Assembly (NCBI GenBank): GCA_029882235.1
Contig: JAOULB010000012.1
Coordinates: forward strand, 1-15,455
Source of the DNA: Gammaproteobacteria bacterium
GTDB taxonomy: Bacteria; Pseudomonadota; Gammaproteobacteria; UBA6429; Thiohalophilaceae
DNA: 15,455 bases
Direction: 5' to 3'
The notes under the pieces: generated by a model
Databases searched by the model: none
What the model saw: the letters and a program-made list of their open reading frames with translations, nothing else
What the model was told of the DNA's origin: nothing
Translations under genes and position numbers: made by a program
Shown here: piece after piece, positions 7,523-15,089 of the stretch
Position numbering within the stretch: the first letter of the stretch is position 1
Layout of the letters: the number at the start of each line of letters is the position of its first letter

Positions 7523-10500
7523 TTAATAAATGACTTCGACCTGTTCCTCACCGGCCAGATCACGCAGGCGATGCAGCAATTCATCGGTGGGATGGACCTT
7601 CCATTCGGGACCTAATGTCAGAGGAGCGCGCGCATCGGCACGATGATAGTCGATGATGACAGGACAAAAACCCTCTTTATAGGGTGACAGGGTCTGTTGT
7701 AAATCAGAGATAAAACCATTGGCCGCTTTTTTCTCATCCACACAGACCTGCAGACCACGCGCAAAGTGCTCGCGCGCCTGATTAATGTCGTAAATATGGC
7801 GGGCGCTCATTTTATACCCACCACTATACTCATCCATGCTCACCTCTCCCTCAACCACAATCAGCTTATCCTTGGCGAGCAGATCGCGAAAACGTTCAAA
7901 AGGTTCAGAAAAAATGGCCAGTTCGATACGCGCACTGCGGTCATCAATGGTGATAAAGGCCATTTTATCGCCACGACGCGTATTCATGGTCCGCATGGCG
8001 ATAATTAAACCGGCCACAATCACGGTCTGATTACGGGTCGGTTTCAATTCGACGATGCGTGAGCTGGTAAACCTGGCCAGCTCCGGAAGATAACGATTAA
8101 TCGGATGACCGGTTAGATACAGGCCCAGGGTCTGTTTTTCATTATGCAGGCGCTGGTCATCATTCCACTCGGGCAATTGATGATAGCTACCCAGCCCCTG
8201 CTCCTGGCTGGTCTCAATGCCGAATAAATCCTGAATCCCTACCTGGGAGTCGCGACTGTGTTGCTCGGCAATTTTCAGTGCTGCGGGCAGACTGGCCTGA
8301 ATCGTGGCACGGGTTTCGCCAAACACGTCCATGGCCCCAGCCATGATCAATGCTTCAAAGGTACGCTTGTTGACCTTTTTCAGGTCAATACGACGACAGA
8401 AATCGAACAGATCGGCAAATTCTCCGTTTTGCTCACGCTCGTGAATAATGCCTTCAATCGCGGCCTCACCAACCCCTTTAATAGCGCCCAGACCATAGAC
8501 GATGGTGCTGACATCACGCGCGGTAAACTGATAGCGACAGACGTTTACGTTGGGCGGTTCGACCTTAAGCTCCATATCGCGACATTCATCAATCAGGGTC
8601 ACGACCTTGTCAGTGTTGTCCATATCCGCCGACAGCACGGCAGCCATAAACTGAGCAGGATAATGGGCCTTGAGCCAGGCGGTCTGGTAGGAAACCAGCG
8701 CATAGGCGGCTGAATGAGACTTGTTAAAACCATAACCGGCGAATTTCTCTACAAGATCGAAGATTTTCGTCGCAAGATCGGGGTCAATACCGTTCTTTTT
8801 GGCACCATCTGCGAAAACGGCTCTTTGTTTGGCCATTTCTTCAGGCTTTTTCTTGCCCATGGCACGGCGTAACAGATCAGCGCCACCGAGACTGTAGCCT
8901 GCCAGCACCTGTGCAATCTGCATCACCTGTTCCTGATACAGAATAATGCCGTAGGTGGGCTCCAGGATTGGCTTCAGGCTGTCATGCTGGTACTTAACAT
9001 CCGGGTAAGACACCTTCTCGCGGCCATGCTTACGGTTAATAAAGTTATCAACCATGCCGGACTGCAGTGGTCCCGGCCGGAACAGCGCCACCAGGGCGAT
9101 AATGTCTTCAAAACTGTCCGGTTGCAGGCGTTTGATCAGGTCTTTCATACCGCGGGATTCGAGCTGGAACACGGCGGTGGTCGCGCAATTCTTAAGTAGT
9201 GTGAAACTATCTGGATCATCGAGAGGAATCGTGTTGATGTCGATGGCTGCTTCGCCACTGGCCGCACGTGTAATATTGATCGCCTGTACGGCCCAGTCGA
9301 TGATGGTCAGTGTACGTAGTCCGAGAAAATCGAACTTGACCAGCCCAATCGCTTCGACATCGTCCTTATCAAACTGGGTCACCAGACTCTGCCCCCCCTG
9401 CTCACAATACAACGGGGTGAAATCGGTCAGTTTGGAGGGTGCAATCACCACACCGCCGGCATGCTTACCGGCATTTCGCGCCAAACCTTCGAGTGAGCGC
9501 GCCATATCCAGCAGGCCCTGCACCTCTTCATCTGTCTCGTAGAGCTCCTTGAAGGCCTCCTCCTGCTCCAGCGCCTTGTCCAGTGTGATACCAATTTCGA
9601 AGGGGATCAGCTTGGCAATGCGATCGACAAAGCCATAGGGATGGCCAAGTACGCGCCCCACATCCCGGACCACCGCCTTGGCCGCCATGGAGCCGTAGGT
9701 AATGATCTGCGAGACCTTGTCACGGCCATAGTGTTCAGCCACATAGTCGATGACCCGATCTCGACCTTCCATACAGAAGTCGACATCGAAATCCGGCATA
9801 GAGACACGTTCAGGATTAAGGAACCGTTCGAACAGCAAATCGTATTCAATCGGGTCAAGATCAGTGATGGTCAGCGCATAGGCCACCAATGAGCCTGCCC
9901 CTGAACCACGTCCTGGCCCCACGGGTACGCCATTTTGTTTGGCCCATTTGATGAAATCGGCAACGATGAGGAAGTAGCCGGGAAAACCCATTTCGTTGAT
10001 CACGCCGAGTTCTAGCTCAAGGCGATCTTCGTATTCCTTTTTCTTCTCCGCATAATCGGGCTGTGCGGGATCCAGTATGGTTTGCAGCCTGTTGGTAAGC
10101 CCTTCTCTGGATTCTCGTGCGAGAAACTCATCGATGGTCATCCCCACAGGGACGGGATAATCAGGCAGGTAATTCTCTCCCAACGTCAGTGTCAGGTTGC
10201 AGCGTTTGGCGATTTCGACAGTATTGGCGATGGCCTCTGGAATATCGGCAAACAGTTCACACATTTCCTCTGGCGTACGCAGATATTGCTGTGGGCTGTA
10301 ACGGCGTGGTCGACGTGGGTCATCGAGGGTTCGGCCATCATGAATACAGACACGTGCCTCATGAGCTTCATAGTCACTGGCCTGCAGGAAATGGACATCA
10401 TTAGTCGCGACAACGGGAGCATCATGCCGCAGTGCCAGCTCAATGGCGGCCTGGATATATTCATCTTCACCGGGGCGGCCTGTACGTTGCAGCTCAAGGT

Positions 10501-10996
10501 AAAAACTATTTGGGAAAAGCTGCTGCCAATCGTTGAGTAAACCACTGGCATCTTCTGTTCTGCCCGCCGCTATGGCCTGGCCAATATCGCCAGTCCCCGC
10601 TCCTGACAGGGCAATCAAACCATGGCTATAACCTTCGAACCAGCGTTTATCGATCATCGGCAGGCCACGATGCTGTCCTTCCTGATAACTGCGTGAGATC
10701 AGGTGCGTCAGATTTCGATAACCTTCATCGTTTTTGCACAACAGGACCAGGCGTGATGGATGGTTGCTATCATCTTCATTCAGTACCCAGACATCGGCAC
10801 CAATAATGGGTTTCACCCCCGCCGCCATAGCGGCGCGATAAAACTTCACCATGGCAAACAGATTGCCCTGATCCGTCACCGCAATGGCCGGCATACGATT
10901 TTCAGCTGTGGTGCTGGCCAGCGGTTTGATGCGGATCAAGCCATTGGCTAAAGAATACTCAGTGTGTAAATGAAGATGAATGAATGAGGCCTGCAT
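7523..10996 (-). CDS. dnaE: DnaE, DNA polymerase III alpha subunit
   Basis: The 1157-residue replicative polymerase catalytic subunit (E. coli 1160). Order: PHP domain opening with HLHLHTEYSL, palm and thumb with GPGRGSGAGS, catalytic Asp402 and Asp404 in PDFDVDF, Asp556 in KFDFLGL, fingers, helix-hairpin-helix region, clamp-binding site, OB-fold and C-terminal tau-binding region. The catalytic residues are offset by one from E. coli Asp401, Asp403 and Asp555. The clamp-binding position reads IQDLF (921-925). I chose the ATG at 10996 because it gives near-exact E. coli numbering. A TTG at 11005 would add 3 residues, and neither start has a good Shine-Dalgarno. An in-frame stop lies just upstream. 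PHP metal residues are partly lost, as in polymerases relying on a separate DnaQ exonuclease. The gene appears more GC-rich than the kinase beside it. Confidence 0.97.
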   Translation of the reverse strand: MQASFIHLHLHTEYSLANGLIRIKPLASTTAENRMPAIAVTDQGNLFAMVKFYRAAMAAGVKPIIGADVWVLNEDDSNHPSRLVLLCKNDEGYRNLTHLISRSYQEGQHRGLPMIDKRWFEGYSHGLIALSGAGTGDIGQAIAAGRTEDASGLLNDWQQLFPNSFYLELQRTGRPGEDEYIQAAIELALRHDAPVVATNDVHFLQASDYEAHEARVCIHDGRTLDDPRRPRRYSPQQYLRTPEEMCELFADIPEAIANTVEIAKRCNLTLTLGENYLPDYPVPVGMTIDEFLARESREGLTNRLQTILDPAQPDYAEKKKEYEDRLELELGVINEMGFPGYFLIVADFIKWAKQNGVPVGPGRGSGAGSLVAYALTITDLDPIEYDLLFERFLNPERVSMPDFDVDFCMEGRDRVIDYVAEHYGRDKVSQIITYGSMAAKAVVRDVGRVLGHPYGFVDRIAKLIPFEIGITLDKALEQEEAFKELYETDEEVQGLLDMARSLEGLARNAGKHAGGVVIAPSKLTDFTPLYCEQGGQSLVTQFDKDDVEAIGLVKFDFLGLRTLTIIDWAVQAINITRAASGEAAIDINTIPLDDPDSFTLLKNCATTAVFQLESRGMKDLIKRLQPDSFEDIIALVALFRPGPLQSGMVDNFINRKHGREKVSYPDVKYQHDSLKPILEPTYGIILYQEQVMQIAQVLAGYSLGGADLLRRAMGKKKPEEMAKQRAVFADGAKKNGIDPDLATKIFDLVEKFAGYGFNKSHSAAYALVSYQTAWLKAHYPAQFMAAVLSADMDNTDKVVTLIDECRDMELKVEPPNVNVCRYQFTARDVSTIVYGLGAIKGVGEAAIEGIIHEREQNGEFADLFDFCRRIDLKKVNKRTFEALIMAGAMDVFGETRATIQASLPAALKIAEQHSRDSQVGIQDLFGIETSQEQGLGSYHQLPEWNDDQRLHNEKQTLGLYLTGHPINRYLPELARFTSSRIVELKPTRNQTVIVAGLIIAMRTMNTRRGDKMAFITIDDRSARIELAIFSEPFERFRDLLAKDKLIVVEGEVSMDEYSGGYKMSARHIYDINQAREHFARGLQVCVDEKKAANGFISDLQQTLSPYKEGFCPVIIDYHRADARAPLTLGPEWKVHPTDELLHRLRDLAGEEQVEVIY

Positions 10997-11090
10997 AGCC
11001 GACAAGTTTCAGGCCATTTGCCTCGTCATGCAAGAGTTGACTTTTAATAGAATGCTCGAGAAAGAACTGGATCAAACACTTAGAGGAAAA

Positions 11091-13493
11091 TTAATTTGAT
11101 TTAACGGTTGCCTGTCTGGTTAATACTTCATCAGTTTGGGTGTTATCCGTGTTTTCTCGCACCTGGGTACTGATATCGGTACGGATGAGTTCGACCCAGA
11201 ATACTGAGCCCTGCCCCTCGGTACTGGAGAATCCCAGCACACCACCCATCATTTCAACCAGACGCCTGGTAATCATTAAACCAATACCTGTTCCTTCCAC
11301 TTCACGCTCTTCAGCACCCAGACGGTTAAAGGCTTCAAATATTTCTGACTGGCGTTGTTCTGGTATGCCACAACCCGTATCAACAACATTAATGCGGATG
11401 CGAGATAAGCTATATGCCTCAACTGAAACCGTCACCATGCCGCCCTTGTTGTTATATTTAATCGCATTTGAGATCAGGTTTAGCATGATCTGTCGCAATC
11501 GCGTGATGTCTGCGTTAACTTTAATTTGCTCACCGCCTTCCATCACATAATCCAGTTTTACATTATAAGCTTCTGCCATGGGTAACATCAGAGAATAAGA
11601 CTCAAGCAAACAATCGGTTAATTCAACCTCTTCCAGGCAGAGTTTCATTTTCCCGGCTTCAATACGCGCTAGGTCTAGCACTTCATCGATCAGTTCCAGT
11701 AAATGACTACTTGCACGTAATATTTCGCCAACACTATCATGTTGATGTTCTGGCAATGGGTGATCTAGATCCGACTCGAGTAACTGGGTAAAGCCTATAA
11801 TGGCATTCAGGGGTGTTCTTAACTCATGACTCATGCGTGAGAGAAATTCTGATTTAGCTCGATTAGCCTGTTCAGCCAGGTCTTTTTGTGTTGCCAGATC
11901 ACGTTCAAGCTCTTTCCTTCTTGTTGTTTCCTGTACTACACCCAGCATACGTATTGGCTCGCCCGCCTTATCCCGAATGACGTTACCACGTTGTAATAAC
12001 CAGTGAATTGAGCCATCAGGCCAGGCTACTCGATGTTCGATATCAAGATCACATTTACCCTCAATACAGTCCTGAATGGCCTGTTTCACATTTGCGGTAT
12101 CTTCTGGGTAGATGCATTCAATGAGCATTTTATACGCATCTGCATTGCCCGGAATTTTCGAGTCACTTAATCCCAATAGTGACGCAATCGGCTCTGACCA
12201 GAACATGCTTTCTGTTTTAATATCCAGATCCCAGGTACCAATATTGGCAAATTTCTGACTTGAACGTAGTCGCTCTTCTTTATCACCCAGTTCAATTCGT
12301 TGTTGTTTATTCTCGGCAAGCGCAGACTGTAGCTCGCTGTAAATCCTTGTTAACCAACGCGCTCTTTTTACGCGAAAAGACACTGCATTAATCAGATGCA
12401 TAGGTACGACAGGTTTCGTTAAAAAGTCATCGCCCCCCATTCCCATTGCATAAAGTTGTTTGTCTGTGTCATTCTCTGTTGAGAAAAAAACAATCGGTAA
12501 GGTCACGTAGAGATCGTCCTGCCGAATCACTGCCGCAAGCTCCAGCCCTGAGCACTGCGGCATATACACATCCATCAGTACAATATCTGGTTTAAAGCGA
12601 TCAAGCGTTTCTAGTGCAACTAAGGGATTATTGACAATTTCAGTGGTCATGCCCGCACCCTGTAATAGCACGGCATAATATTCTGAAAGAATTTTATCAT
12701 CATCAACAATCATAACTCGGTAAGGCTGAGTGGGTACTCTTCGAGTCAGTCCATCAAGTGTGCTGCTTAAACGTTCTACGTTCACTGGTTTGGAAAAATA
12801 ACGCGTTGCGCCTGCCTTTACTGCGGCCAACCGAGCGGTAACATCTGTGCGCTCCGAGATAAAAATAACCGGGGGTAGTGATTTATACTCATGCAAAAGA
12901 TTGGAGATACTGGTTGCACCTGCCTCATTATTCTCAGGAAACATAATATCCATAATAATTGCTGAAGGCACTTGCTGCTGGAATGCTTGTTGAAACTCAT
13001 CCAGACCATGAAAAACTTTTACATTATAATTGTCTTTCGATAGCTCTATCGCAAGTTTTTCAGCTGTATGTTGATCATCTTCAACTAGGTATATGAGTTG
13101 TTGTTTTTGTTCATCAAGCGAAATCATGATCGGTTCTACAGATTCATCGGCATAATCGCCTTGCCGTGCTTCCTTTAGTAAGGAGCGAATCAGTAAATCA
13201 ACCGTTTCCGTATCGGCGGCAGTTATTGGCTCGCATGATTCAAGCTGTAGAATAATTTTTTCTTCAATTGTACGTGCGAGATCACTAAGTTTTGTTGCAC
13301 CAAAGGTAGCGCCAGATCCGGCCAGGCTATGAGTGGCATAATGTAGTGAAGTGAGTGCGGTTTGACTGGAATTTATTTTTACATCTTCCCAAAGCTGGGA
13401 AATACCTTCTGCTTTCTCAGGTAGTTCGGCATAGTAAGACTTTCTTAACGCAGAAATGCGTTGCTCAATGCTGCGGCTGGTCTCTATCTCCAT
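11091..13493 (-). CDS. Soluble hybrid histidine kinase, HPt-REC-REC-PAS-HisKA-HATPase
   Basis: An 800-residue signalling protein with no membrane segment or signal peptide. The N-terminal HPt domain (about 40-112) has His55 in HSLAGSGATFG. Receiver 1 (about 132-250) has VEDD, phospho-acceptor Asp182 and Lys235. Receiver 2 (about 257-377) has VDDD, Asp308 and Lys360. A helical linker leads to a PAS_3-type domain (about 411-525). HisKA follows with His556 in SHELRTPLNA, then the HATPase with Asn676, DTGCGIP (705-711) and GTGIGLM (734-740). All key residues are present, so a complete phosphorelay is possible in one chain. No output domain is attached, and the ligand and target are unknown. The only plausible start is the ATG at 13493, with a weak Shine-Dalgarno. 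It lies between an HNH gene and dnaE and looks more AT-rich than dnaE. Confidence 0.93.
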   Translation of the reverse strand: MEIETSRSIEQRISALRKSYYAELPEKAEGISQLWEDVKINSSQTALTSLHYATHSLAGSGATFGATKLSDLARTIEEKIILQLESCEPITAADTETVDLLIRSLLKEARQGDYADESVEPIMISLDEQKQQLIYLVEDDQHTAEKLAIELSKDNYNVKVFHGLDEFQQAFQQQVPSAIIMDIMFPENNEAGATSISNLLHEYKSLPPVIFISERTDVTARLAAVKAGATRYFSKPVNVERLSSTLDGLTRRVPTQPYRVMIVDDDKILSEYYAVLLQGAGMTTEIVNNPLVALETLDRFKPDIVLMDVYMPQCSGLELAAVIRQDDLYVTLPIVFFSTENDTDKQLYAMGMGGDDFLTKPVVPMHLINAVSFRVKRARWLTRIYSELQSALAENKQQRIELGDKEERLRSSQKFANIGTWDLDIKTESMFWSEPIASLLGLSDSKIPGNADAYKMLIECIYPEDTANVKQAIQDCIEGKCDLDIEHRVAWPDGSIHWLLQRGNVIRDKAGEPIRMLGVVQETTRRKELERDLATQKDLAEQANRAKSEFLSRMSHELRTPLNAIIGFTQLLESDLDHPLPEHQHDSVGEILRASSHLLELIDEVLDLARIEAGKMKLCLEEVELTDCLLESYSLMLPMAEAYNVKLDYVMEGGEQIKVNADITRLRQIMLNLISNAIKYNNKGGMVTVSVEAYSLSRIRINVVDTGCGIPEQRQSEIFEAFNRLGAEEREVEGTGIGLMITRRLVEMMGGVLGFSSTEGQGSVFWVELIRTDISTQVRENTDNTQTDEVLTRQATVKSN

Positions 13494-13638
13494 ATTATCT
13501 TGCCCAGTTATTATTTCCTCTAGATTAATAATACTTTATAACCCACAGCATCAATCAAGTATATAAATCCAGCGGTAAATTTAGCACCCATGTCACACAT
13601 TTTTACAATCTGATAGAGACAACTAAATGCTAAGCGTT

Positions 13639-14211
13639 TTAGTGTCCTGATAAGTGACGACTCATGTCACCAAACTGGGTTTTAAGAAAGTCCATCTGAT
13701 CGGCAAGTATTCGTCGATTGCGTAGCGCCAGATACTCGGCAATATTTGGCACATAGGGAATGGCTAATAAAGGCATGTTTGCCTGCTCCGGTGTACGACC
13801 CCCTTTATGGGTATTACAGCGTTTGCATGCGGTTACAACATTGGACCACAGATTTAGCCCACCCTGTGAAATAGGAACGACATGATCACGAGTAAGCTCT
13901 GATTCTCGAAATTCACTACCGCAGTACATGCACAGGCTGTGATCACGACTAAACAATTCACGATTATTTAATGGGGGTATTGCCTGTTTCTGGTGTCGTT
14001 TATATTTACCCTTAACGGCAATAATAGAATTGATTTCGACAATGCTTTGTCGACCCGTCAGGCGTGAAATACCACCATGGAGGGGAAAACTGTGCTCACC
14101 GGCAGTCCAGGCCACCATTCCTTTTGAATATACGTTGACCGCTTCCTGCCAGGGAATCCACTTTACTGGTTGGCCAGAGATATCTAGCCTGAGTATTAAT
14201 GGAATTGTCAT
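13639..14211 (-). CDS. HNH endonuclease family protein
   Basis: A 190-residue protein of the widespread chromosomal HNH (McrA-like) family. The N-terminal 65 residues carry the family pattern LRLDISGQPVKWIPWQEAV and a strand-rich region of unknown role. The C-terminal zinc-supported HNH fold has Cys94-X2-Cys97, TRDHVVPISQGG (Asp109, His110), Asn124 and Cys129-X2-Cys132 followed by NTHKGGRTPEQA. All expected HNH residues are present, so it is probably a metal-dependent nuclease, but the substrate and cellular role are unknown. No methyltransferase or restriction partner is next to it, which argues against a restriction-modification pair. The ATG is preceded by GGGAG 6 nt upstream, a strong Shine-Dalgarno. 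It lies between rnhB and the hybrid kinase. Confidence 0.9.
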   Translation of the reverse strand: MTIPLILRLDISGQPVKWIPWQEAVNVYSKGMVAWTAGEHSFPLHGGISRLTGRQSIVEINSIIAVKGKYKRHQKQAIPPLNNRELFSRDHSLCMYCGSEFRESELTRDHVVPISQGGLNLWSNVVTACKRCNTHKGGRTPEQANMPLLAIPYVPNIAEYLALRNRRILADQMDFLKTQFGDMSRHLSGH

Positions 14212-14243
14212 GTATTACTCCCGCTATTGTTATAGTTTTAGTC

Positions 14244-14259
14244 CGGTATGTTTATACCG
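14244..14259. repeat. Perfect 6-bp stem with 4-nt loop in the HNH leader
   Basis: CGGTAT (14244-14249) and ATACCG (14254-14259) flank a GTTT loop, 33 nt upstream of the HNH start codon. No T-run follows on either strand, so terminator function is unlikely. It could be a leader hairpin or an operator. A 10-bp palindrome lies 3 nt away. Confidence 0.45.
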
Positions 14260-14262
14260 TAC

Positions 14263-14272
14263 CTTGCGCAAG
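14263..14272. repeat. 10-bp perfect palindrome CTTGCGCAAG
   Basis: CTTGCGCAAG is its own reverse complement and lies in the 104-nt rnhB-HNH spacer, adjacent to the stem-loop at 14244-14259. It resembles a dimeric regulator site, but no regulator gene is in the window to pair it with. Chance occurrence cannot be excluded. Confidence 0.35.
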
Positions 14273-14315
14273 CCTTATATTCAATATCGGCAATTCACAA
14301 AAAAACATTTAGCTT

Positions 14316-14936
14316 TTAATTTTCAAGCACAAGTAACTTCTTAATCGGACCATATGAACAACGATGAATCTCCGTCACACCCAGCTCCTGCAAGGCCTGC
14401 ATATGCAATTTTGTCGGGTAACCTTTATGTTTGGCTAGACCATAACCGGGATATTCTTTATCGAGGGCATACATCTCTTGATCACGTGTCACTTTTGCAA
14501 TTATCGAAGCCGCGCTTATTTCCTGCACCTTGCTATCACCTTTAATAATGGCCTGAGCAGGACAATCGACCTGAGGAAGCTGATTGCCATCAACAAGAAC
14601 AGTACCCGGGCGAGTGGCTAAAGCCTCAACAGCACGTTTCATTGCCAATAGGCTGGCCTGCAGGATATTGATTTGATCAATTTCATTGACCTCGGCACGC
14701 CCCACTGCCCAGGCAAGTGCATTTTGCTTGATTTGCTCAAACAATGAATCTCGCCTAGTTTCCGATATGGCTTTGGAGTCCATCAAACCGTCGATGGGCC
14801 TTGCAGGATTGAGGATCACCGCAGCCGCAATAACTGGCCCCGCTAATGGCCCGCGCCCAGCTTCATCAACACCGGCGACCAAACCAGTTAGACGTGTGAT
14901 ATCTACTTCAGTCTGCCCGACTACTTTAGCCCCCAT
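14316..14936 (-). CDS. rnhB: RnhB, ribonuclease HII
   Basis: A 206-residue nuclease (E. coli 198) that cuts the RNA strand of RNA-DNA hybrids and starts removal of single ribonucleotides from DNA. The catalytic set is Asp24, Glu25 (VDEAGRGPLAGPV), Asp116 (LVDGN) and Asp134 (KGDSK), a constant offset of 8 from E. coli Asp16, Glu17, Asp108 and Asp126. C-terminal motifs ISAASIIAKVTRD and YGLAKHKGYPTKLH are typical. The ATG is preceded by AGGGGGAG only 2 nt before the start codon, a strong though closely spaced Shine-Dalgarno. It is usually located between lpxB and dnaE; here a divergent oxidoreductase is upstream and HNH plus kinase genes are downstream. An A/T-rich run downstream (14299-14305) lacks a GC stem and is not a clear terminator. 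Confidence 0.97.
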   Translation of the reverse strand: MGAKVVGQTEVDITRLTGLVAGVDEAGRGPLAGPVIAAAVILNPARPIDGLMDSKAISETRRDSLFEQIKQNALAWAVGRAEVNEIDQINILQASLLAMKRAVEALATRPGTVLVDGNQLPQVDCPAQAIIKGDSKVQEISAASIIAKVTRDQEMYALDKEYPGYGLAKHKGYPTKLHMQALQELGVTEIHRCSYGPIKKLLVLEN

Positions 14937-15027
14937 TTCTCCCCCTAAATTAAAATAAGATTATTGCCACATTGAACTATATTAGAAACGATGCGAAGAT
15001 AGCCTGCATAATAATTAATCTTTCCGC

Positions 15028-15033
15028 TATAAT
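15028..15033 (+). promoter_or_regulatory. Candidate -10 element for the divergent oxidoreductase
   Basis: A perfect TATAAT occurs 56 nt upstream of the oxidoreductase ATG in the 153-nt divergent gap with rnhB. The -35 region at 15005-15010 (TGCATA) is weak. Transcription would start near 15040. The remainder of the gap (14937-15089) must also hold the rnhB promoter, but I could not pick a convincing one. Confidence 0.4.
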
Positions 15034-15056
15034 TTCGTGATGCTTGAAAACCGCAC

Positions 15057-15067
15057 CTGCTTAGCAG
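15057..15067. repeat. Short inverted repeat CTGCT-T-AGCAG in the oxidoreductase leader
   Basis: Five-bp arms with a single central base lie between the candidate -10 element and the start codon of the divergent oxidoreductase. The position suits a repressor operator, but the arms are short and chance is a fair explanation. Confidence 0.25.
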
Positions 15068-15089
15068 TAACCATACCCGAGTATTTAAT

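Noticed and set aside
11009..11029. Seven-codon reading frame (ATG to TGA) just upstream of dnaE, in frame with it, which could be a leader peptide.
   Set aside because: It has no convincing ribosome binding site, no run of regulatory codons and no associated hairpin; short frames like this are expected by chance.
13528..13558. Possible kinase promoter on the minus strand: TTGATT/TTGATG with TATTAT or TATAAA.
   Set aside because: None of the combinations has an acceptable 16-18 nt spacer (12, 15 or 19 nt), so it was not called.
13639..14211. HNH gene as part of a restriction-modification or other defence system with the neighbouring kinase.
   Set aside because: No methyltransferase, helicase, ATPase or toxin partner is present, and the family is a common chromosomal one; the kinase is a standard signalling protein.
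14296..14320. T-run on the minus strand after rnhB (14299-14305) as an intrinsic terminator.
   Set aside because: The upstream pairing is only A/T base pairs (AAAA with TTTT) without a GC stem.
10997..14320. Shared octamer CTTTTAAT near both ends of the HNH-kinase insert as a possible target-site duplication.
   Set aside because: It is an AT-rich 8-mer in AT-rich spacers, and no terminal inverted repeats or transposase accompany it.
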